Shown: positions 1-8,513, numbered from the stretch's first letter. The stretch: 28,708 bases of DNA from Dinoroseobacter sp034111085 (GCA_034111085.1 JAWUXZ010000068.1:1-28708); one strand, 5' to 3'. Notes: generated from the sequence alone by a model not told the origin. A program made the numbers and translations.

Positions 1-36
1 ACCCCCCATTGGGGGGGGGCCCCCCCCCCCACCCCC
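1..36. other. Poly-G/poly-C low-complexity end, probable artefact
   Basis: The first 36 bases are almost only homopolymer: six C, then ATT, nine G, eleven C, an A and five C. The G and C runs can fold back on each other. Nothing similar occurs elsewhere in the window. At the very end of a sequence this looks like a sequencing or assembly artefact (inferred). Bases 37-93 lead into ilvH and hold no gene I can support. The end of an upstream ilvB/ilvI large-subunit gene, usual in this position, is not visible. Confidence 0.7.
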
Positions 37-93
37 AGAATACTTAACGAACAATGAAGAGCAGCTTTGCTGCGACGTCAAAGAAAGCCGCCC

Positions 94-657
94 ATGTCCC
101 CGACCCTGAACATCAAATCCGGCTCGACCAGCCATTCCGCCTATAACTTGCGCTCGACCTTCTCGGACGTGCAGGAAACTCACACGCTGGCGGTGCTTGT
201 GGATAACGAGGCCGGCGTGCTCGCCCGGGTCATCGGCCTGTTCTCCGGGCGCGGATATAACATCGAAAGCCTGACAGTGGCCGAGGTGGACAAAGACGGC
301 CACCGTTCGCGCATCACGGTTGTGACCACAGGCACGCCGCAAGTGATCGAGCAGATTAAAGCCCAACTCGACCGCATGGTCCCAGTCTATGAGGTCCACG
401 ATCTGACCGTCGATGGCGCAGCGGTTGAGCGTGAACTGGCACTGTTCAAAGTCGTGTGTGCCGGTGAAAACCGCGTTGAAGCCTTGCGCCTTGCCGATAT
501 CTTCCGCGCCAATGTCGTCGACAGCACCCTGACCTCGTTCGTGTTCGAGATCACCGGCACCTCGGAAAAAGTCGCTGCATTTGGCGATCTGATGCGCCCG
601 CTAGGCCTGACCGAGATCGCGCGCACCGGCATCGCGGCCTTATCGCGCGGCGCTTAA
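94..657 (+). CDS. ilvH: Acetolactate synthase small (regulatory) subunit
   Basis: This is the regulatory subunit of acetohydroxyacid synthase, which makes acetolactate and acetohydroxybutyrate for valine, leucine and isoleucine. It activates the catalytic subunit and confers feedback inhibition by valine. The 187-residue protein has an N-terminal ACT domain containing VLVDNEAGVLARVIGLFSGR and RGYNIESLTV, both typical of IlvH, and a second ACT-like half ending in the family signature GLTEIARTG. The length fits the family. I chose ATG 94, which gives the start MSPTLNIKSG as in related proteins; the frame is open to a TTG at 67 but that extension is not family-like. The catalytic-subunit gene should lie just upstream but is outside the window. 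Confidence 0.95.
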   Translation: MSPTLNIKSGSTSHSAYNLRSTFSDVQETHTLAVLVDNEAGVLARVIGLFSGRGYNIESLTVAEVDKDGHRSRITVVTTGTPQVIEQIKAQLDRMVPVYEVHDLTVDGAAVERELALFKVVCAGENRVEALRLADIFRANVVDSTLTSFVFEITGTSEKVAAFGDLMRPLGLTEIARTGIAALSRGA

Positions 658-743
658 CTGCGACACATGACAGGTCGTTGTCGGGCGCGATAGGCGCGAC
701 TCAGCCGGACTACGGTGCTCTCAACCCTACCGGAGAGCGCCCA

Positions 744-1892
744 ATGACCACCGATCTGTCCGCCGTCCGCCGCTCCTTGAGCACCGCAAATGGGCTGCCC
801 AACGCCCATTACACAGATCCTGCTACAATTGCGGAAGAAAATGAGGCCGTGCTGGCCGACAGTTGGGCCGGGCTTGCAGTGGCATGGAATGTGGCCGAGC
901 CGGGCGATGCAAAACCGATCCAATTTCTGGGCGAGCCGCTTTTGCTGGTGCGCGACCGCACCGGCCAAGTTCGCGTGTTTCAGAACACCTGCCGACACCG
1001 GGGCATGATCCTAGTTGAGGAGCCGCGCAAGATCGAAGGCGCGCTACGCTGCCCGTATCATTCGTGGTGCTACAGCCTTGAGGGCAAGCTGGTCGCCACC
1101 CCTCATGTGGGCGGGCCGGGCCAGAACAGCCACGCGGATGTGGACAAGGACTTACTGGGCCTCATCGAGATCCGCAGCCACATTTGGCGCGATATCATCT
1201 TCATCAACCTGTCAGGCAACGCCGCCCCGTTTGGGGAGGTCAATGCCGAGTTGATCACGCGCTGGGCCGAGTTTGACAAACCGCTCTACCATGGCGGCGC
1301 TAACAGCACGTTCACGCTTGAAGTAGACACCAACTGGAAGCTCGCGGTCGAGAACTATTGCGAAAGCTACCACCTGCCTTGGATCCATCCCGGTCTGAAC
1401 AGCTACTCAAGGCTAGAAGACCACTATCACATTGAAGCGGCTGGCAAATACTCAGGCCAAGGCACGCTGGTCTACCGCCAACTCAAGGGCGGCGACGATG
1501 CAGTTTTCCCTGATTTCGCGAATATGGCCGCCAAATGGGACACCGCAGCCGAATACATCACGATCTACCCCAACGTGCTGCTCGGGGTGCACCGCGACCA
1601 CGCCTATTGCATCATTCTCGAGCCCGTCAGCCACATGAAAACAGTCGAGCATGTCCATATCTATTACGCCGAACCCGACACCGATGAGACCCTGCGCGCC
1701 AAGAACGCCCAGCTTTGGAAGGGTGTGTTTCTTGAGGATGTATTTGTGGTCGAAGGCATGCAACGCGGCCGCCGTGCGCGCGGATTTGATGGCGGGCGCT
1801 TTAGCCCAGCCATGGACGGCCCCACGCACTGCTTCCACGAATGGGTGGCAGGTCGCGTGATCGACAAACGCCAAGCGCTCGCGGCCGAATGA
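744..1892 (+). CDS. Rieske non-heme iron oxygenase, alpha subunit
   Basis: This is the catalytic subunit of a Rieske-type oxygenase, 382 residues. An N-terminal Rieske [2Fe-2S] domain carries CRH (C83, H85) and CPYH (C103, H106). The C-terminal catalytic domain has the mononuclear iron site NYCESYHLPWIHP (H210, H215), with an acidic ligand likely in FLEDVFVVEG (about 331-335). The residue that bridges the two metal centres, three positions before H210, is glutamate (E207). As I recall, aspartate is usual in aromatic-ring dioxygenases and glutamate marks the carnitine/betaine/choline oxygenase branch, so an N-demethylase or similar acting on a quaternary ammonium compound is my inference. No reductase gene is adjacent, so the electron donor must be elsewhere. 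ATG 744 follows GGAGAG; the frame extends upstream to 678 without support. The stop overlaps the next gene's start. Confidence 0.9.
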   Translation: MTTDLSAVRRSLSTANGLPNAHYTDPATIAEENEAVLADSWAGLAVAWNVAEPGDAKPIQFLGEPLLLVRDRTGQVRVFQNTCRHRGMILVEEPRKIEGALRCPYHSWCYSLEGKLVATPHVGGPGQNSHADVDKDLLGLIEIRSHIWRDIIFINLSGNAAPFGEVNAELITRWAEFDKPLYHGGANSTFTLEVDTNWKLAVENYCESYHLPWIHPGLNSYSRLEDHYHIEAAGKYSGQGTLVYRQLKGGDDAVFPDFANMAAKWDTAAEYITIYPNVLLGVHRDHAYCIILEPVSHMKTVEHVHIYYAEPDTDETLRAKNAQLWKGVFLEDVFVVEGMQRGRRARGFDGGRFSPAMDGPTHCFHEWVAGRVIDKRQALAAE

Positions 1893-2104
1893 GCGGTCTG
1901 GACGACGCGCTTTTGGCCGCCCATGCAGCGGACGATCGGGCGGGCTTAGTAACACTTTATACCCAAGCCGCCGATCAAGCGAACGCGGTCGAGGCCACAA
2001 GTTTCTATCTCACCCATGCCTATGTTTTTGCGCTAGAAGCCGGGATGAGCCAGGCCTCTGCCCTCAAGACGCGACTTGTCGCCATGGGGCGTGAGACGGA
2101 ATAG
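1889..2104 (+). CDS. Small conserved hypothetical protein coupled to the Rieske oxygenase
   Basis: A 71-residue protein whose ATG overlaps the stop of the Rieske gene (ATGA at 1889-1892), which indicates translational coupling. It is predicted to be soluble and mostly helical, rich in alanine and acidic residues, beginning MSGLDDALLAAHAADD and containing ATSFYLTHAYVFALEAG. I see no signal peptide, membrane segment or metal-binding cysteines. The pattern of paired helices resembles a short TPR-like helical bundle, but this is weak. I have the impression that similar short proteins occur in Rhodobacterales, but I cannot name a family or function. Coupling suggests it acts with the oxygenase or is needed in equal amounts. 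A longer in-frame start at 1841 lies within the Rieske gene and is not supported. Confidence 0.78.
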   Translation: MSGLDDALLAAHAADDRAGLVTLYTQAADQANAVEATSFYLTHAYVFALEAGMSQASALKTRLVAMGRETE

Positions 2105-2171
2105 CCCTATACAACAAGCTCAATGCAGCGTAACGCATTCGCCTTACCCTTTTGCGAGCGACCCCTCCCCC

Positions 2172-4430
2172 ATGATCCAGACCCTTGCCGACGCGCTAGC
2201 CGAGCGTGGCTATGAGACCCTGACCCCCGTGCAAATCGCTGTCAGCGATGAGGCATTGGTGGACCGCGACCTGTTGGTCTCCGCCCAAACCGGGTCTGGT
2301 AAGACCGTCGGTTTTGGACTGGCGATTGCGCCGACCTTGCTGGACGGCGAGCAGTTTGAAGAGGCCAGAACGCCACTTGCCCTCGTCATCGCACCGACAC
2401 GCGAATTGGCCTTGCAGGTTAAACGCGAGCTTGCATGGCTTTACGCCAAAGCCGGTGTGCGCATGGCGTCTTGCGTCGGCGGCATGGACATGCGCGACGA
2501 ACGCCGTGCACTGGAACGTGGTGCGCATATCGTTGTCGCCACCCCCGGACGCCTAGTTGACCACATCAATCGCCGCTCGATTGACCTGTCGGGTATTCGC
2601 GCTGTGGTGCTGGACGAGGCCGACGAAATGCTCGATCTGGGCTTCCGCGAAGACCTCGAATTTATCCTCGGCCAAGCGCCTGAGACCAAGCGCACTTTGA
2701 TGTTCTCGGCGACGGTTCCGCGCGCCATTGAGGGCCTGACCAAGACATATATGAACAACCCCAAGCGGGTTGCGACGATCTCGAAAGAGAGCCAACACGC
2801 CGACATTACATACCGCGCATTGGTCGTCGCCCAGCAAGATGCCGAGAACGCGATCATCAACGTGTTGCGCTTTCATGACGCCAAAAATGCCCTCGTGTTT
2901 GCCAACACACGGGTAGTCGTGAACCGCCTTACGACGCGTTTGTCGAACCGTGGATTTGCCGTCGTGGCACTATCTGGCGAGCTGAGCCAGTCCGAGCGCG
3001 CCAACGCTTTGCAATCGATGCGCGACGGGCGTGCACGGGTTTGCGTGGCGACCGATGTGGCGGCACGCGGAATCGACCTGCCGAGCCTAGATCTTGTGGT
3101 CCACGCCGAATTACCTAGCAATTCCGAGACCTTGCTGCACCGCTCAGGTCGTACAGGCCGCGCCGGACGCAAGGGCATATCAGCAATGATCGTGCCGGTT
3201 AAGTTCCGCAACAAGGCCGAACGGCTGCTGAAATTTGCCAAGCTGAACGCCGAATGGGGCACTGCGCCAAGCGCCGATGAGGTGCTCGCGCGCGACGAAG
3301 AACGACTGCTGGCCGACCCGGTTTGGGACGAGCCTATCAGTGAAAGCGAACAGGGCATGGTTGCGCGTCTCGCAAGCGCCCAAACGCCCGAGATTCTCGC
3401 CGCTGCCTATCTGCGTCTCTGGCGCGCGCAACACACCGCGCCCGAGGATCTGGCCGACGCAAACACGCCTGCCGTACGCGCAACCGCGACCTTCGGGCCA
3501 AGCAAGTGGATTTCAATTCCTGCCGGTCGAAACGAGAAGGCCGAGGCACGCTGGTTGTTACCGTTGGTGTGCAACAGCGGCGGGCTTGATAAGACCGCAA
3601 TCGGCGCGATCCGAATACAAGACACACAAACATATATTGAGATTGCAGCACCTGCGATGGACGGCTTTCTGAAAGCCATCGGTCCGGCCCAAACGCTCGA
3701 CGGAAAATACAAAGTTACGGCGCTCGATTCTGCACCTACCTTCGCGCCGCGCGGTCCACGCCCGGAACGCGGCCCTCGTCCCGAGCGTGACAATCGCCCC
3801 GATCGCGGGCCAAAACCAGATCGCGGCCCCCGGCCCGAGCGGTCCGAGGCCCCAAATCCAGCGCCGAAAAAAGCGTGGGCACCCGATGGCGACGCACTCT
3901 TGTCCGGTCCCGAAGCCCCGGTCGAGCGTAAACCGCGCACGGCACCAAGCGACGCGCCCCGGCCTGCAAGGGTTGAAGCCGATACGACAACTCCGACGAA
4001 ACCTTACAGCGACAAGCCAAAAGGCAAGAAATCTTGGGACGACAAGCCGCGCTCGGACAAACCGCGCGGCGATAAACCATGGGGCGATAAGCCAAAATCC
4101 GACAAGCCACGTGGTGATAAACCGTGGGGCGACAAGCCAAAATCCGACAAGCCACGCGGTGATAAACCGTGGGCGGACAAACCACGATCCGATAAACCAC
4201 GTGGCGACAAGCCCTGGGGTGACAAACCTCGGGCGGACAAACCACGCGGCGAAAAACCCGCCTTTGACAAACCCCGTTCCGACAAGCCGCGCGCCGAGGC
4301 AAATGATACGTCTAAGCGTTTCGTGCCGCCGGGTGGAAAAGAAGGCCGTCCGGCCAAGCCGCGCGGCAAAGCAGCAGGCCCAAAAGGTGGCGATTCAACG
4401 TTGCGCCGGGGCAAGCCAAAGCCGCGTTAA
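2172..4430 (+). CDS. DEAD-box RNA helicase with repetitive basic tail (DeaD/CsdA-like)
   Basis: An ATP-dependent RNA helicase of 752 residues, likely acting in ribosome assembly and RNA turnover, especially in the cold. Visible motifs in order are a Q motif near 12-21 (YETLTPVQIA), Walker A AQTGSGKT (38-45), PTRELA (75-80), TPGR (124-127), DEAD (149-152), SAT (179-181), ATDVAARGID (293-302) and HRSGRTGR (323-330). Residues about 444-518 look like a DbpA/CsdA-type RNA-binding domain. The rest is predicted disordered: a GPRPER-type repeat (about 527-557), then DKP repeats (613-707). It is longer than E. coli DeaD because of this tail. ATG 2172 gives the usual helicase start MIQTLADALAERGYETL; it has no clear ribosome site. 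An extension to 2076 would overlap the previous gene. Confidence 0.93.
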   Translation: MIQTLADALAERGYETLTPVQIAVSDEALVDRDLLVSAQTGSGKTVGFGLAIAPTLLDGEQFEEARTPLALVIAPTRELALQVKRELAWLYAKAGVRMASCVGGMDMRDERRALERGAHIVVATPGRLVDHINRRSIDLSGIRAVVLDEADEMLDLGFREDLEFILGQAPETKRTLMFSATVPRAIEGLTKTYMNNPKRVATISKESQHADITYRALVVAQQDAENAIINVLRFHDAKNALVFANTRVVVNRLTTRLSNRGFAVVALSGELSQSERANALQSMRDGRARVCVATDVAARGIDLPSLDLVVHAELPSNSETLLHRSGRTGRAGRKGISAMIVPVKFRNKAERLLKFAKLNAEWGTAPSADEVLARDEERLLADPVWDEPISESEQGMVARLASAQTPEILAAAYLRLWRAQHTAPEDLADANTPAVRATATFGPSKWISIPAGRNEKAEARWLLPLVCNSGGLDKTAIGAIRIQDTQTYIEIAAPAMDGFLKAIGPAQTLDGKYKVTALDSAPTFAPRGPRPERGPRPERDNRPDRGPKPDRGPRPERSEAPNPAPKKAWAPDGDALLSGPEAPVERKPRTAPSDAPRPARVEADTTTPTKPYSDKPKGKKSWDDKPRSDKPRGDKPWGDKPKSDKPRGDKPWGDKPKSDKPRGDKPWADKPRSDKPRGDKPWGDKPRADKPRGEKPAFDKPRSDKPRAEANDTSKRFVPPGGKEGRPAKPRGKAAGPKGGDSTLRRGKPKPR
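4053..4292 (+). repeat. 45-bp tandem repeats encoding the helicase DKP tail
   Basis: About 5.3 copies of a 45-bp unit lie in frame in the helicase gene. Each unit encodes a 15-residue block made of three five-residue steps, typically SDKPR GDKPW GDKPK. The first two copies are identical in protein, and later copies drift (ADKPW, EKPAF). Shorter related units begin at 4008. The repeat keeps the frame, so copy-number changes would alter tail length without breaking the gene. It also produces spurious open frames on the opposite strand. Confidence 0.9.
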
Positions 4431-4466
4431 GAACGCGCTGCAACCCTATGATCTATAACAGAAAAA

Positions 4467-4491
4467 TAGCCGCTCCATAAAGGAGCGGCTA
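4467..4491. terminator. Bidirectional hairpin after the helicase gene
   Basis: A perfect 10-bp stem (TAGCCGCTCC / GGAGCGGCTA) with a 5-base loop, starting 36 bp after the helicase stop. On the + strand it is followed by GTTTC. On the - strand it is followed by five T, from the A run at 4462-4466. It can therefore stop transcription from both sides of this convergent pair. Confidence 0.8.
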
Positions 4492-4615
4492 GTTTCGCTG
4501 ATCAAGCTCTGTCTGTTAACCGCCCGAGTTTTTATGCCTGCGGCCTGACCCGCGTCTAGGGTGAGCGCACCCACCCCGGAAATCTAGCTCGCACCCATAA
4601 AGATGCGCGCCGTCT

Positions 4616-4657
4616 TAAAAACGCCAGGTGGGTACTCGTGCACATGGCTCCCACCTG
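4616..4657 (-). terminator. Terminator of nrdJ
   Basis: On the - strand, an 8-bp stem (CAGGTGGG / CCCACCTG) with a 17-base loop begins 12 bp after the nrdJ stop. It is followed by GCG and five T. This is a plausible Rho-independent terminator for nrdJ; the large loop makes it weaker than the hairpin at 4467. The rest of 4431-4669 holds no gene I can support. Confidence 0.65.
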
Positions 4658-4669
4658 ACGTATCTCGTT

Positions 4670-7600
4670 TTAGCTACACCCAGACGTTCCGCCACAGGTG
4701 TTGCACTTCATGCATGTTCCATTGCGCACCAGCGTGTAGTTGCCGCATTCGCCGCACGGATCGCCTTCATAACCCTGCATTTTTGCTTTCACCCGCAGAT
4801 CGACTTTGCCTACGGTTGCGGTCATTGGCGCGGTGGATACTTCCGGCACCAAGGTTTGCAGCGCGGCTACTGGATCAATCGATCCATTCAGAGCCGTCGT
4901 CGCAGTCATTTGGCCACCTTGGAACACAATCAATTCCTGCGGAACCCGCTTGCGCAGATATCCCGTCGAGCTGATCTGGCGCAGCACGTCAATTGGAGAA
5001 GTTCCTCTACTTTTAGGGACTTTCGAGACGTTGCTCACCCCTTCTTGCTCGCCCCTACCGACATCATCAAAGCTGGCACCTTCGGGTTGAACATGCGCCA
5101 AGTCAGTGCGGTCCAGATAAGACACAGCCAATTCGCGGAAGATATAGTCGAGGATCGAGGTCGCGTTCTTGATCGTCTCGTTACCTTGGACCATGCCCGC
5201 GGGCTCAAACTTGGTGAACGTGAAGGCGTCGACGAACTCCTCAAGCGGCACTCCGTATTGCAGGCCCACTGAGATTGCGATCGCGAAGTTGTTCATCATC
5301 GCACGAAAGCCGGCGCCCTCTTTGTGCATGTCGATGAAAATCTCGCCGAGATTGCCGTCTTCATACTCGCCCGTGCGCAGATAAACTTTGTGCCCGCCGA
5401 CGATGGCTTTCTGGGTATACCCCTTCCGGCGTTGCGGCAGCTTTTCGCGGCTGGCGGCAACTTCCTTAATGATGATCTTCTCGACGATCTTCTCTGCCAG
5501 CACTTTCGCCTTCTCATGGGCGTTGCCTGTCTCAAGAATTTCAGCCGCATCGTCATCATCTTCGACCAAAGACGCAGCCAACGGTTGCGACAGTTTCGAT
5601 CCATCGCGGTATAGCGCATTGGCCTTGGTGCCCAACGACCAGCTCAACTCGTACGCCGCCTGACAATCGGCAATCGTGGCCGAGTTCGGCATATTGATTG
5701 TCTTAGAAATCGCGCCGGAGATGAACGATTGCGCCGCGGCCATCATATAGATGTGGCTGTCAACACTCAGGAAACGCTTGCCTTTTTTCCCGCACGGGTT
5801 GGCACAATCGAACACGCTCAGATGTTCGTCCTTTAGATGCGGCGCGCCTTCCAGGGTCATCGTTCCGCAAACATGATCGTTCGCCGCCTCAACCTCGGCC
5901 TTGGAAAATCCGAGGTGACGAAGCAAGTCGAAGGTCGGATCGTTCAACTTGGCTGCCGGGATCCCGAGAGTTTTGGTGCAGAATTCTTCACCCAAAGTCC
6001 ACTGGTTGAACACGAACCGAATATCGAAAGCCGAAGGCAAAGCCGCCTCGATCTTTTTCAGTTCGGCCTGCCCAAACCCATGCCCGATCAGCGAAGTATG
6101 GTTAATACCGGGTGCTTGGCCAAGCGTGCCGTGACCGACAGCGTAGGCCACAATTTCTTCTGCCTCGGCTGAGCCGTAGCCTTGTTTCGCCAAAGCCGCG
6201 GGCACCGATTGGTTAATGATCTTGAAGTAACCACCGCCGGCGAGTTTCTTGAATTTCACCAATGCAAAGTCTGGCTCAATCCCGGTGGTGTCACAATCCA
6301 TGACCAGACCGATGGTTCCGGTAGGCGCAATCACGGTCGATTGCGCGTTGCGGTAACCATGTTTCTCGCCAAGTGCGACCGCCTCATCCCAAGCCGCAAT
6401 CGCCAAATCAACCAGATTATCATCCGGACAATTCGCGTGATCCAGCGGAACGGGCTTCACAGTCAGACCTTCATAACCCTCGGACAGACCTTCCGCGGCG
6501 CGCTTATGATTGCGCATAACCCGCAGCATGTGCTTGGAATTGTTGGCGTATCCGGGAAATGCACCGACTTCAGACGCAATCTCAGCGGATGTCGCATAAG
6601 CCACGCCGGTCATCAACGCGGTCAACGCACCACACATCGAGCGACCCTCAACGCTGTCGTAGCTGAAGCCCATGTTCATCAACAGACCGCCGATGTTCGC
6701 ATACCCCAAACCGAGCGTGCGATAATCATAGCTGCGCTGCGCGATCTCCTTGGATGGGAACTGCGCCATCAAGACCGAAATCTCCAGCGTCAGGGTCCAA
6801 ATGCGGGTCGCATGCATGTAGGATTCAGCGTCGAACTGCCCGTTATTGTAAAATTTTAGCAGGTTCATCGATGCGAGGTTACAGGCCGTGTCATCAAGAA
6901 ACATATACTCAGAACACGGGTTCGATCCGCGAATTTCGCCGTCAGCTGGACATGTATGCCATTGGTTAACGGTGTCGTGGAATTGGATGCCCGGATCTGC
7001 GCAAGCCCATGCGGCGTGGCCGACCTGTTCCCACAGATCGCGGGCCTTGATTGTCTTGGCAATCTCGCCGTCTTTGCGGTTCACCAAGTCCCAATCACCA
7101 TCTTCGCGGACCGATTTTAAGAAAGCGTTGGTGACGCGGATGGAATTGTTAGAGTTTTGACCCGAAACGCTGGAATAGGCCTCGGAATCCCAGTCTGTGT
7201 CATAGGTCGGAAACTCGATCGAGTTATAGCCTTGGCGCGCATAATCCAGCACGCGCTTGACGTAAACCTCTGGGATCGCCAGTTTTTTGGCCGCGCGCAC
7301 AGCACCTTTCAGTGCTTCATTCTTTGCTGGGTCGGTCGCATCTTCAATGGTGCCGTCCCACGCACCAATGGCTGCGAAAATCTCGTTCAGCTTGGCTTCG
7401 TGCATCTTCGAGCCCGCCACCAGTGAGGCAACTTTTTGCTCTTCCTTCACCTTCCAGGTGATGAACTCTTCAATATCAGGATGGTCCGCATCGACGATCA
7501 CCATCTTAGCCGCGCGCCGCGTTGTGCCGCCCGACTTTATTGCGCCAGCTGCCCGGTCGCCAATCTTCAAAAAGCCCATTAGGCCAGACGACTTACCGCC

Positions 7601-8341
7601 ACCTGACAGCTTCTCTCCTGCTGCGCGCAGCGACGAAAAGTTGGTCCCGGTGCCAGACCCGTATTTGAACAAGCGCGCCTCGCGGACCCAAAGGTCCATG
7701 ATGCCGCCCTCATTAACCAGATCGTCGCTGACCGATTGGATAAAGCAGGCATGGGGCTGCGGATGCTCATATGAGGACTTCGATTTGGTTAACTTTCCGG
7801 TCGCATGATCCACATAGAAGTGACCTTGTGACGGCCCGTCGATGCCGTATGCCCAATGCAGGCCAGTGTTGAACCATTGCGGCGAGTTTGGCGCGCCCAT
7901 CTGCTTTGCCAGCGTGAAACGCATCTCGTCAAAATAGGATTTGGCGTCGGCCTCAGTCGAGAAATAGCCACCCTTCCAGCCCCAATATGCCCAAGCGCCT
8001 GCGAGGCGGTCAAAGACCTGACGGGCAGAGATTTCGCCGCCATAGCGCTTACCGGCAGGCAAATCGGCCAGAGCTTTTTCATCTGCAACAGAGCGCCACA
8101 AGAACTCGGGCATTCCCTTTTCGCGCACGCGCTTAAGGCGCGCAGGCACACCAGCTTTGCGGAAGTACTTTTGCGCCAGCACATCAGAGGCAACTTGCGA
8201 CCAACCCGTCGGCACTTCAACAGCTTCGAGCTTGAATACCGTGGTGCCATCAGGATTGCGAATTTCGGAGGTCGTCGTCGAAAATTCCAGCGCGCCATAT
8301 GCGCCAGTATCTTCGGATGTAAACTTGCGATCAATCTTCAT
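4670..8341 (-). CDS. nrdJ: Adenosylcobalamin-dependent (class II) ribonucleoside-diphosphate reductase
   Basis: This enzyme reduces ribonucleotides to deoxyribonucleotides using a radical from adenosylcobalamin, without an oxygen-dependent small subunit. The 1,223 residues match the long alphaproteobacterial NrdJ form. Key parts seen are the first redox cysteine in HACFI (C199), GTGTNFSSLR (230-239), SNPCSE with the likely thiyl-radical C476 between N474 and E478, C487 in CNLASMNL, APTGTIG in the barrel, a TSCPD-like region towards the C-terminus, and a cysteine-rich tail with CGEC and CMKC pairs that probably re-reduces the active site. ATG 8341 follows AGGGG and gives MKIDRKFTSE, as in relatives. 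The frame stays open for 59 more codons upstream, probably by chance. No cobalamin riboswitch is recognisable upstream. Transcription converges with the helicase gene. Confidence 0.96.
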   Translation of the reverse strand: MKIDRKFTSEDTGAYGALEFSTTTSEIRNPDGTTVFKLEAVEVPTGWSQVASDVLAQKYFRKAGVPARLKRVREKGMPEFLWRSVADEKALADLPAGKRYGGEISARQVFDRLAGAWAYWGWKGGYFSTEADAKSYFDEMRFTLAKQMGAPNSPQWFNTGLHWAYGIDGPSQGHFYVDHATGKLTKSKSSYEHPQPHACFIQSVSDDLVNEGGIMDLWVREARLFKYGSGTGTNFSSLRAAGEKLSGGGKSSGLMGFLKIGDRAAGAIKSGGTTRRAAKMVIVDADHPDIEEFITWKVKEEQKVASLVAGSKMHEAKLNEIFAAIGAWDGTIEDATDPAKNEALKGAVRAAKKLAIPEVYVKRVLDYARQGYNSIEFPTYDTDWDSEAYSSVSGQNSNNSIRVTNAFLKSVREDGDWDLVNRKDGEIAKTIKARDLWEQVGHAAWACADPGIQFHDTVNQWHTCPADGEIRGSNPCSEYMFLDDTACNLASMNLLKFYNNGQFDAESYMHATRIWTLTLEISVLMAQFPSKEIAQRSYDYRTLGLGYANIGGLLMNMGFSYDSVEGRSMCGALTALMTGVAYATSAEIASEVGAFPGYANNSKHMLRVMRNHKRAAEGLSEGYEGLTVKPVPLDHANCPDDNLVDLAIAAWDEAVALGEKHGYRNAQSTVIAPTGTIGLVMDCDTTGIEPDFALVKFKKLAGGGYFKIINQSVPAALAKQGYGSAEAEEIVAYAVGHGTLGQAPGINHTSLIGHGFGQAELKKIEAALPSAFDIRFVFNQWTLGEEFCTKTLGIPAAKLNDPTFDLLRHLGFSKAEVEAANDHVCGTMTLEGAPHLKDEHLSVFDCANPCGKKGKRFLSVDSHIYMMAAAQSFISGAISKTINMPNSATIADCQAAYELSWSLGTKANALYRDGSKLSQPLAASLVEDDDDAAEILETGNAHEKAKVLAEKIVEKIIIKEVAASREKLPQRRKGYTQKAIVGGHKVYLRTGEYEDGNLGEIFIDMHKEGAGFRAMMNNFAIAISVGLQYGVPLEEFVDAFTFTKFEPAGMVQGNETIKNATSILDYIFRELAVSYLDRTDLAHVQPEGASFDDVGRGEQEGVSNVSKVPKSRGTSPIDVLRQISSTGYLRKRVPQELIVFQGGQMTATTALNGSIDPVAALQTLVPEVSTAPMTATVGKVDLRVKAKMQGYEGDPCGECGNYTLVRNGTCMKCNTCGGTSGCS

Positions 8342-8421
8342 GACTGCCCCTAGTGTGGTCACTTTATTAACTTCCAGCGCCTGCGTTTCAGTCGCTTTGG
8401 TCCAGAACGGTCCACGCATCC

Positions 8422-8513
8422 AAGGTGTGACTTGAGGCAAATTCCACCCGCCGGGTGCCTTGATAGCCCGGAAATCCAAGCGAACTTTAAAACTTGCTCT
8501 CGCGTCACACCCT
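8422..8513 (-). promoter_or_regulatory. Folded 5' leader of nrdJ (candidate structured RNA)
   Basis: Read on the - strand, a long-range stem closes a 92-base domain about 80 bases before the nrdJ start. The arms are AGGGTGTGAC (8504-8513) and GTCACACCTT (8422-8431), giving 10 pairs with one G-U. Inside are smaller helices: AGGCA/TGCCT enclosing CACCC/GGGTG (8445-8457), an alternative CCGGG/CCCGG, and CAAG/CTTG. This is the shape of a multibranched leader RNA. No B12-box signature is visible, so it is not an ordinary cobalamin riboswitch. Transcription through this region is assumed, because I found no convincing promoter. A regulatory role is inference. Confidence 0.4.

Noticed and set aside
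53..145. Short peptide frame from ATG 53 before ilvH
   Set aside because: It overlaps ilvH out of frame, is about 30 codons long and follows the artefact-like end.
4004..4414. Opposite-strand open frame with GLSPRGLSD-type repeats
   Set aside because: It is the reverse image of the helicase DKP repeat. The + strand frame continues a full helicase, and the antisense frame has no start context or known family.
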